Assembly: GCA_041671025.1 (NCBI GenBank)
Contig: JBAZCI010000035.1
Location: 1-11,304, forward strand
Source of the DNA: JBAZCI01 sp041671025
GTDB taxonomy: Bacteria; Patescibacteriota; Patescibacteriia; UBA10025
Direction of reading: 5' to 3'
DNA length: 11,304 nt
Below the pieces are notes generated by a model, which saw nothing but the letters and a program-made list of their open reading frames with translations, made no database searches and had not been told where the DNA came from. Position 1 is the first letter of the stretch. Each line of letters opens with the position of its first letter. Of this stretch, positions 6,962 through 11,304 are shown in pieces. Position numbers and translations under genes: made by a program.

Positions 6962-7046
6962 GAGATATCCTCCTTATGCCGCCTGGCGATATGAAATGTT
7001 TTTGGGTTGTAAATAGTGCTATGTAAAAATGTCTGTTTGGATAATT

Positions 7047-7075
7047 ACTGTACGCCAAGCACGCTATCCGGTCAA
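7047..7075 (-). promoter_or_regulatory. Predicted promoter for pyrE
   Basis: TTGACC (7070-7075), a 17-base spacer and TACAGT (7047-7052) on the minus strand. The -35 box directly follows the T-run of the preceding terminator. The predicted start near 7040 gives a leader of about 80 nt. Confidence 0.5.
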
Positions 7076-7107
7076 ATAAAAAGAGCGGCATCCTGGATGG
7101 ATACCGC
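7076..7107 (-). terminator. Intrinsic terminator after the 139-residue gene
   Basis: Arms at 7085-7093 and 7099-7107 form a 9-pair stem whose one G-U pair is possible only in minus-strand RNA. A T-rich tail (complement of 7078-7082) follows. It lies 25 bases after the stop codon. Confidence 0.85.
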
Positions 7108-7131
7108 CATAGATATACCGTATGAGCGCGA

Positions 7132-7551
7132 CTACGCGTGGTAATGTTTGGCCCGGGCCTCTTGAGCCTGGAGGTCCTGGAACTTCGAGGGACGCCCGGT
7201 GAACTGCTGTTCAATTTGAGCGGCTTTATTAGCGCAGGACTTCGAGACAAAGACAAGATCGCCAATTTTGATGTCCCGGCGTGGAGTGTGAGCTAACTTA
7301 ACCCCGTATTGCTTACCGGGATGAGCGACATTAGCTCTTTTCCTTTCCCATTCGATCGTGCTCACCGCCACCCGTACTTGATCCGTCGAATCATTGGGGT
7401 CCTGAAAGATCAGTGTGCTGTGCGGACAAAATGAATTGTCCGTTACCTCGATTCCTGGATACCCGCCATCGTATTTGGCCGGAAACACCAAGAATACTTG
7501 GCCGACAGGGACTAGTTCCACGGCGGGAACAGGGTTGCCTGATTTGGCCAT
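7132..7551 (-). CDS. Small protein with translation-factor-like beta-barrel region, function unknown
   Basis: A 139-residue soluble protein with no signal peptide or membrane segment; I cannot name it. Residues about 60-103 (VSTIEWERKRANVAHPGKQYGVKL, then RRDIKIGDLVFV) follow the pattern of the beta-barrel domain of translational GTPases such as IF-2 or EF-Tu: a strand with basic residues, a turn containing a glycine, a G-x-x-x-G-V-x-L-type strand, then an I-K-x-G-D strand. No G domain is present. The N-terminal half is rich in V, P and G and probably beta as well. The tail (about 112-139, QQFTGRPSKFQDLQAQEARAKHYHA) looks helical and basic. AGGAGGTG lies just before the ATG. The gene has its own promoter and terminator, and lies between rnc and pyrE. 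Expression is well supported; the fold is an inference from pattern only. Confidence 0.85.
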   Translation of the reverse strand: MAKSGNPVPAVELVPVGQVFLVFPAKYDGGYPGIEVTDNSFCPHSTLIFQDPNDSTDQVRVAVSTIEWERKRANVAHPGKQYGVKLAHTPRRDIKIGDLVFVSKSCANKAAQIEQQFTGRPSKFQDLQAQEARAKHYHA

Positions 7552-7611
7552 ACTACACCTCCTGTGTTATTGGGTTCTTTGTTGTTTTTGTGGATTTGGT
7601 TTCTATTCCTT

Positions 7612-7640
7612 TTTGTACTCCTAAGTAAAATATATGTCAA
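7612..7640 (-). promoter_or_regulatory. Predicted promoter for the 139-residue gene
   Basis: A consensus TTGACA (7635-7640), a 17-base spacer and TACAAA (7612-7617). The -35 box begins within two bases of the T-run of the upstream terminator, so the two signals are packed back to back. Confidence 0.6.
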
Positions 7641-7641
7641 T

Positions 7642-7673
7642 AAAAAAATCCCGGAAGCGCACATGCTCCCGGG
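7642..7673 (-). terminator. Intrinsic terminator of the short transcription unit
   Basis: Arms at 7650-7658 and 7665-7673 form a 9-pair GC-rich stem (one G-U, possible only in minus-strand RNA) with a 6-base loop. On the minus strand it is followed by seven T (complement of 7642-7648). No protein gene ends just upstream of it. Confidence 0.88.
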
Positions 7674-7721
7674 CGTGGTAACCGCTGCCCCATACGGTAA
7701 TTGATTTGTTTTCCTTTTAAT
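7642..7721 (-). ncRNA. Candidate small RNA or attenuated leader of about 80 nt
   Basis: A predicted promoter (7728-7756) would start a transcript near 7721 that runs into the strong terminator at 7642-7673. The intervening 50 bases are A-rich at first and then contain AUGGGGCAGCGGUUACCACG. The segment GGGGC (about 7687-7691) could pair with GCCC (about 7671-7674), whose CCC lies in the terminator's 5' arm. The two folds would be mutually exclusive, as in an attenuator. It could be a stand-alone small RNA, or a regulated leader for the 139-residue gene, although that gene also has its own promoter after the terminator. I do not match it to a known RNA family. Confidence 0.4.
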
Positions 7722-7727
7722 ACCCTG

Positions 7728-7756
7728 AACCTACCACCAGGGAAAGGGGGTGTCAA
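7728..7756 (-). promoter_or_regulatory. Predicted promoter of the short transcription unit
   Basis: A consensus TTGACA (7751-7756), a 17-base spacer and TAGGTT (7728-7733), with TGG just upstream of the -10 box. The -35 region TTGACACCCC is identical over ten bases to that of the pyrBI promoter. Confidence 0.55.
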
Positions 7757-7767
7757 TGTTGGAAACT

Positions 7768-7840
7768 AAAAAAACTCCGCACCCTAGAAAGGGTGCTCTG
7801 GAAAATAAATAGACGACAGCGCACCTTTTCTAAGGTGCGG
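7768..7840 (-). terminator. Paired hairpins ending in the rnc terminator (copy 1 of a repeated element)
   Basis: On the minus strand after the rnc stop come an 8-pair hairpin (GCACCTT/AAGGTGC arms at 7821-7827 and 7832-7838, plus the C7820-G7839 pair) and a 7-pair hairpin (GCACCCT/AGGGTGC arms at 7779-7785 and 7790-7796). Seven T (complement of 7768-7774) follow the second. The second hairpin is a canonical intrinsic terminator. The pair recurs in inverted orientation at 9518-9576. Confidence 0.85.
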
Positions 7841-7852
7841 TGAATTAAAACC

Positions 7853-8545
7853 CTACCACCCCTTCACTTCAAGTGCTTTTTCGGCGGCGCGTACCTGCGC
7901 CTCCTGTTTGGACGTGCCTTCGCCTTCCGCTACGAGCTCCTCACCGATATAAATACCGATGCGAAACTTACGCGCATGGTCGGGACCCGATTCATGAAGC
8001 ACCTTGTATGTCGGTGTAACGCCGGAACGATCCTGTGACGCCTCCTGAAACCGGCTCTTGGGATCCTGATACAAATGGTTTTCTAAAATCATCGTGAGAC
8101 GGGGAATCAGGTGTTTCACCACAAAGTCCTTTGAGCCTTCCCATCCCTGATCGAGATATATCGCACCGATCAATGCCTCAAAAGCATCCGCGAGAATAAA
8201 CGCACGCGCCTTACTTTTTTTGTCCTTCTGTTCACCCTTGCTCAAGAACAAGTAATGATCGAGGTCGAATACACGCGCAAGTTCAGCGAGCATCTTTGCA
8301 TTCACGAGACTGGCTCTCCAGTTAGTCAGCTCACCTTCCGGATTCGGATACGTCTGATATAAGTATTCCGTAACAATCAGCTCCAAAACCGCGTCTCCGA
8401 GAAATTCGAGACGCTCATTATGCTGTAATTCAAACTTGGGATGCTCGTTTAAATATGACCGATGCACCATCGACTGGCGCAGAAGGTCGGAATTATTAAA
8501 CTTGACGCCAAGCTTTTGTTCAAAATGTGAAAAGTCTTTTGTCAT
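7853..8545 (-). CDS. rnc: Ribonuclease III
   Basis: Cleaves double-stranded RNA, including ribosomal RNA precursors, as a homodimer. The 230-residue protein has the full bacterial layout. The RNase III domain has the signature NERLEFLGD (43-51) and metal-binding acidic residues Glu47, Asp51, Asp120 and Glu123 (LADAFEALIGAIYLD). A C-terminal double-stranded RNA-binding domain (about 161-226) starts DPKSRFQE and ends in the usual SKQEAQVRAAEKAL helix. All catalytic residues are present. The start lies 24 bases after the nusB stop, with only a weak GGGTG upstream, consistent with expression as the last gene of rpmF-nusB-rnc. In many bacteria smc follows directly; here it lies about 7.4 kb further on. 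Confidence 0.98.
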   Translation of the reverse strand: MTKDFSHFEQKLGVKFNNSDLLRQSMVHRSYLNEHPKFELQHNERLEFLGDAVLELIVTEYLYQTYPNPEGELTNWRASLVNAKMLAELARVFDLDHYLFLSKGEQKDKKSKARAFILADAFEALIGAIYLDQGWEGSKDFVVKHLIPRLTMILENHLYQDPKSRFQEASQDRSGVTPTYKVLHESGPDHARKFRIGIYIGEELVAEGEGTSKQEAQVRAAEKALEVKGW

Positions 8546-8569
8546 GTATCGACACCCGTCTTAGAAAAA

Positions 8570-9079
8570 TTACTGCGTGCTCTGCGTCTTCGGAGTGATA
8601 GGGTCTTCCGCCGTACCGGTACCTTGCCCTTTTTTCTCCTCGGTAATGATGGCTTCACCCTTCTCAATCATTTCCTTATATATCGTTCCCAAAACTCCAT
8701 TTACGAATTTACCCGATGACTCACCGCCAAAGGTCTTTGCAAGTTCAATCGCCTCGTTAATGGCAACTTTAGGGGGAATTTCTCCCTCGGAATAGCGAAG
8801 CTCAAAAATGCCGATCCGCAAGATATTGCGATCGACAATTGTAATCTGCTCCAACGGCCATTCGGGAGCATATGTCCGAATCAGATTATTTATTTCATCC
8901 AGGTGAATAATGACTCCTTTGACCAACCGTTCTGAAAATCCGTTATCATCAAAATCCGGCGCAAAATCTTTGAGATTACGCTTGATCAGATTATGAGCAG
9001 TTGGGGTATCCAACTGATTAAAATCCCACTCATACAATGACTGCATGGCGATCGTTCGGGCAAGATGACGGTTTGACAT
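8570..9079 (-). CDS. nusB: Transcription antitermination factor NusB
   Basis: NusB binds NusE (ribosomal protein S10) and boxA RNA to keep RNA polymerase processive on rRNA operons. The N-terminus SNRHLARTIAMQSLYEWDF (2-20) and the C-terminal block PPKVAINEAIELAKTFGGESSGKFVNGVLGTI (about 102-133) are diagnostic of the all-helical NusB fold. About 30 polar, low-complexity residues (137-169, rich in E, K, T, G) extend past the usual end and are probably disordered. There is no Shine-Dalgarno sequence: the bases before the ATG are pyrimidine-rich, and an in-frame TAG lies six bases upstream of the ATG, excluding a longer form. It follows rpmF by 74 bases and precedes rnc by 24, so an operon is likely. 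Confidence 0.97.
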   Translation of the reverse strand: MSNRHLARTIAMQSLYEWDFNQLDTPTAHNLIKRNLKDFAPDFDDNGFSERLVKGVIIHLDEINNLIRTYAPEWPLEQITIVDRNILRIGIFELRYSEGEIPPKVAINEAIELAKTFGGESSGKFVNGVLGTIYKEMIEKGEAIITEEKKGQGTGTAEDPITPKTQSTQ

Positions 9080-9153
9080 AGTGATCTAGGAGAGTGGAAT
9101 AAAAGTTGCAAGATGCGGCATATGGGGAACATCATTCCTCAACCCCATCTTTT

Positions 9154-9390
9154 CTACTTGTTTTTTGCCCGGTCTTCCCGCTTTTTGTCCTTTTGCTTGC
9201 GGCGCTCAGACTTGAGGTCAATCTGAAGAATGTCGCGGCCTCGGTAATAACCGCAGTGCGGACAAACCCGATGCGGACGTATAGCCTGTTTGCATTTCGG
9301 ACAGGTAGTCAGTTGAATAGGGGAAAGCGCAAAATGGGCGGCTCGTTCCCGCTTTGATTGCTTGGTTCGTCTTTTTGATGGAAGTCCCAT
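9154..9390 (-). CDS. rpmF: Ribosomal protein L32
   Basis: A 50S subunit protein of 78 residues. The N-terminus MGLPSKRRTKQSKRERAAH follows the L32 pattern (usually MAVPKRRTSKSRR), and a zinc ribbon follows with paired cysteines CPKC and CPHC (about 30-33 and 43-46). The C-terminal tail (about 53-78) is very basic and lysine-rich. The ATG at 9388-9390 is chosen because the conserved L32 N-terminus starts there and AGGA lies just upstream. A longer in-frame start at 9465 would add a hydrophobic 25-residue segment not found in L32 and would cover the promoter. It heads the rpmF-nusB-rnc cluster. Confidence 0.97.
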   Translation of the reverse strand: MGLPSKRRTKQSKRERAAHFALSPIQLTTCPKCKQAIRPHRVCPHCGYYRGRDILQIDLKSERRKQKDKKREDRAKNK

Positions 9391-9420
9391 AGTTCCTGTA
9401 GTATAGCTAAAAAAAATGAA

Positions 9421-9436
9421 ATTGATAAGTATCAAT
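9421..9436. repeat. 16-base palindrome in the rpmF promoter region
   Basis: ATTGATA and TATCAAT flank a two-base centre with perfect dyad symmetry. It lies just downstream of the predicted rpmF start site and overlaps a second possible -35 box. The form suits a dimeric repressor site; no known regulator is identified. Confidence 0.45.
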
Positions 9437-9447
9437 GCGTATGCCGC

Positions 9448-9475
9448 AGTATACAGGAGTCTCAAAAAGAAGCAA
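9448..9475 (-). promoter_or_regulatory. Predicted promoter of the rpmF-nusB-rnc cluster
   Basis: TTGCTT (9470-9475), a 16-base spacer and TATACT (9448-9453) on the minus strand. The -35 and -10 hexamers are identical to those before smc. A second candidate, TTATCA-N17-TATACT (9423-9428 and 9400-9405), would give an almost leaderless rpmF message. Confidence 0.6.
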
Positions 9476-9517
9476 TAGGCGGAGAGATTCCTGAGTTGAC
9501 GGGATATCTACAATATA

Positions 9518-9576
9518 AAGCGCACCTTTGAAAAGGTGCGCTTGAAGATTATTTAGAGCACCCTTTTAGGGTGCGG
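9518..9576 (-). terminator. Paired hairpins after gyrA (copy 2 of the repeated element)
   Basis: In minus-strand order, a 7-pair GCACCCT/AGGGTGC hairpin (9558-9574) is followed by an 11-pair hairpin (arms 9518-9528 and 9533-9543) centred on GCACCTT/AAGGTGC. The T-run is weak (CTTTATATT), so termination here is less certain than after rnc. The unit matches copy 1 (7777-7840) in inverted orientation. Confidence 0.65.
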
Positions 9577-9589
9577 ACTATTATTTCCG

Positions 9590-11304
9590 CTACACCAACG
9601 TTACATTCACCACGCCGTCGTTTGTTTCAGAGAATCGCATCAGACGTACGCCCTGTGTAGCGCGACCGAGTACCGATACAGACTTCAATGGCATACGAAT
9701 CACCTGGCCTTTTGACGAAATAATCACGAGATCCTCTTGTTCACGCTTGGGCATGACCGCAAATGCGGCAACAATCTTGCCTGTCTTAGCGGTGATCTTG
9801 GCAGTCTTGATACCCGATCCGCCGCGACCCTGCACTTTGTATTGCGAGAGGTTGGTTCGTTTGCCGAATCCGTTTTCCATGACGACGAGCAGTTGTTCTC
9901 CCTGCTGGGTCTTCCCGCCAGGGATAATATCCATGCCCGCCACCTGATCGCTTTTTTTCAGCCGAATACCGCGCACGCCGCTTGCGTTTCTGCCCATTTC
10001 ACGGACCTGTTTTTCTCTGAACCGGATTGCCTGACCGTCATGCGTCACCAGCATAATGTCATCAGTGCCACTGGTCGGCTTCACCCATTCAAGTACGTCG
10101 TCTTTCTTCAGTTTAATTGCGATCAGTCCGGAACGGCGCACATTCTGGAAATCAGCAAGTCCCACACGCTTCATTACGCCGCCGCGCGTTACCATCGCAA
10201 GATATTTGAATGCACCCAGTTCTTCAAGCGTCATGACGGAGCTTACTTTTTCTTCAGGACCAAGTTGGAGGAAATTCACAATCGCCTGTCCCTTTGCCGT
10301 ACGCGAGGATACCGGCACGTCATACGCCTTGAGCTGAAAGACCCGTCCTTTTGTGGTGAAAAACAACAGGTCTGCGTGCGTCATGGTGCCCATCAGCTGT
10401 TCGGCTACATCTTCCTCTTTTGTCGTGACGCCGATCACACCCTTGCCTCCGCGGCTCTGACGTTTGAATGTTTCGGGCGGCAGACGCTTGATGTATCCCT
10501 GATGAGTGATCATGATCACGGCGGCTTCATTAGGAATCAGATCTTCCTGTGAGAATTCACCTACGGCCGTTTTGTGTACTTGTGTACGACGTTCATCGCC
10601 ATATTTTTCTCTCAATTCGGTAATTTCAGTTTTGATAATGCCGAGAATGCGCTGTTCACTCTTGAGAATCGCCTGTAACTCTTTGATCAACTGCTGTTTC
10701 TCTTTGTACTCCTGTTCTACCTTCATCCGTTCCAGGTTTGCGAGCTGTTGCAGTTTCATTTCAAGAATCGCAACCGCCTGCCGTTCAGTCAGCTTGAATT
10801 TCTTAATCAAATTAACCTTGGCATCTTCTTTATCCTTCGATTTCTTAATCGTCGAAATAATGGCGTCAATCTTCAACAGTGCGATACGTAGCCCTTCCAA
10901 TATATGCGCGCGATCTTTTGCGCGATCCAGATCATACTGCGTCCTGCGGCGGATCACTTCTTTGCGATGCTTGATATGCTCTTCGAGAACCATCTTGAGC
11001 GTCAGCACGCGCGGCTGGATGCCGTCGACGAGCGCCAGCATGTTCACATGAAACGACGTCTGCAAATTGGTCAGCTGAAACAGCCGGTTAAGAATTTTCT
11101 TTGGATACGCGTCTTTGCGCAGCTCGATCACAATGCGGACACCGTCACGGTCGGACTCATCACGAAGATCTTTAATGCCTTCAATTTTCTTGTCCTTCAC
11201 CAGCGTCGCAATATTTTCGAGAAGCGAGGCCTTGTTTACTTGATAGGGGATTTCGGTGACGATAATTGCGAACATGCCATTTTTCATTTCCTGAATCTCC
11301 GCCA
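9590..11304 (-). CDS. gyrA: DNA gyrase subunit A, C-terminal two-thirds (runs off window)
   Basis: Gyrase A cuts and rejoins DNA and wraps it to introduce negative supercoils. The window holds the last 570 residues; the winged-helix domain and active-site tyrosine lie beyond the right edge. The visible start (AEIQEMKNGMFAIIVTEIPY) belongs to the tower region. A long basic and acidic coiled coil follows (about RKEVIRRRTQYDL to ITELREKYGDE). The C-terminal six-bladed pinwheel then begins with the GyrA box QSRGGKG (encoded at 10439-10459), close to the consensus QRRGGKG. The box supports gyrase rather than ParC. The repeated blades (for example GYIKRLP, GRVFQLK, GGVMKRV, GQVIRMP) are all readable to the TAG stop, with no disruption. 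The paired hairpins at 9518-9576 follow. Confidence 0.97.
   Translation of the reverse strand, partial: AEIQEMKNGMFAIIVTEIPYQVNKASLLENIATLVKDKKIEGIKDLRDESDRDGVRIVIELRKDAYPKKILNRLFQLTNLQTSFHVNMLALVDGIQPRVLTLKMVLEEHIKHRKEVIRRRTQYDLDRAKDRAHILEGLRIALLKIDAIISTIKKSKDKEDAKVNLIKKFKLTERQAVAILEMKLQQLANLERMKVEQEYKEKQQLIKELQAILKSEQRILGIIKTEITELREKYGDERRTQVHKTAVGEFSQEDLIPNEAAVIMITHQGYIKRLPPETFKRQSRGGKGVIGVTTKEEDVAEQLMGTMTHADLLFFTTKGRVFQLKAYDVPVSSRTAKGQAIVNFLQLGPEEKVSSVMTLEELGAFKYLAMVTRGGVMKRVGLADFQNVRRSGLIAIKLKKDDVLEWVKPTSGTDDIMLVTHDGQAIRFREKQVREMGRNASGVRGIRLKKSDQVAGMDIIPGGKTQQGEQLLVVMENGFGKRTNLSQYKVQGRGGSGIKTAKITAKTGKIVAAFAVMPKREQEDLVIISSKGQVIRMPLKSVSVLGRATQGVRLMRFSETNDGVVNVTLV

Larger units (their letters stand above)
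7552..7852. other. 301-base stretch without a recognised protein gene
   Basis: This gap between rnc and the 139-residue gene is filled with control elements on the minus strand. In transcription order they are the paired-hairpin terminator after rnc (7768-7840), a promoter (7728-7756), a possible short RNA ending in a terminator (7642-7721), and the promoter of the next gene (7612-7640). No tRNA fold or convincing coding frame is visible. Confidence 0.7.

Noticed and set aside
6954..7265. A 103-codon minus-strand frame overlapping the 139-residue gene and pyrE
   Set aside because: It starts inside a better-supported gene in another frame and spans a terminator and the pyrE promoter.
7637..7693. 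An 18-codon frame inside the short transcription unit
   Set aside because: It has no ribosome binding site, reads through the terminator and ends in the next promoter's -35 box.
9391..9465. Longer rpmF start adding a hydrophobic N-terminus
   Set aside because: L32 begins at the internal ATG with its own AGGA, and the extension would cover promoter elements.
7777..9576. The inverted double hairpins as ends of a composite transposon carrying rpmF-nusB-rnc
   Set aside because: There is no transposase or flanking duplication, the cargo is core housekeeping genes, and the hairpins are placed as 3'-end signals.
9737..10552. A 271-codon plus-strand open frame opposite gyrA
   Set aside because: It lies entirely antisense to the well-conserved gyrA C-terminal region, and its translation resembles no protein I recognise.
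1..11304. UGA recoding, as in Gracilibacteria
   Set aside because: Long genes contain no in-frame TGA and glycine is encoded by ordinary GGN codons; TGA serves as a stop for the 98-residue gene.

Overview
The window carries ten protein genes, all read from the minus strand, so transcription runs from high to low coordinates. In that order they are gyrA (3' part), rpmF, nusB, rnc, an unrecognised 139-residue gene, pyrE, a fused pyrB-pyrI, purL with a PurS-like N-terminus, purQ, an unrecognised 98-residue membrane protein gene, and smc (5' part). I see no tRNA, rRNA, insertion sequence, phage gene or CRISPR array. The standard code (TAA, TAG and TGA as stops) fits throughout. The organism is a bacterium. 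From memory, the SMC head sequence around its Q-loop (residues 129-147, containing FGQRAYSVIGQGMID) and the short, compact genes resemble Candidate Phyla Radiation (Patescibacteria) genomes. That placement is an inference and was not tested by any search.

Layout. 9590-11304 holds the gyrase A C-terminal region, ending in a double hairpin. 7853-9390 is an information-processing cluster: ribosomal protein L32, antitermination factor NusB and RNase III. This block ends in a second, inverted copy of the same double hairpin. 7552-7852 has no recognisable protein gene but contains a complete-looking minimal transcription unit of about 80 nt (promoter, short RNA, terminator). 7132-7551 encodes a small protein whose C-terminal half resembles the beta-barrel domain of translation factors. 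1119-6961 is a nucleotide-synthesis block: orotate phosphoribosyltransferase, a one-chain aspartate transcarbamoylase with its regulatory domain, and the two FGAM synthase genes in a TAATG overlap. 1-917 holds the membrane protein and the start of smc.

Regulation. Apart from purL-purQ and probably rpmF-nusB-rnc, genes look individually transcribed. Most are followed by a GC-rich hairpin plus T-run on the minus strand, and the next sigma-70-like promoter (TTGAC- or TTGCTT-type -35, mostly with a 17-base spacer) follows soon after. Three leaders show extra structure: pyrBI has a 5'-end hairpin and a second hairpin abutting the Shine-Dalgarno sequence, smc has a terminator-like hairpin, and the purL promoter is bracketed by a 9-base inverted repeat.

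How the genes work together. PyrBI makes carbamoyl-aspartate and PyrE makes OMP. PurSL and PurQ form the ammonia-channelling FGAM synthase of purine synthesis. The rest of both pathways lies outside the window. In many bacteria rnc and smc are neighbours, so here the nucleotide genes appear to sit between partners usually found together. Several catalytic or effector-site residues in PurL, PurQ and the PyrI domain differ from the family pattern and are listed as findings.
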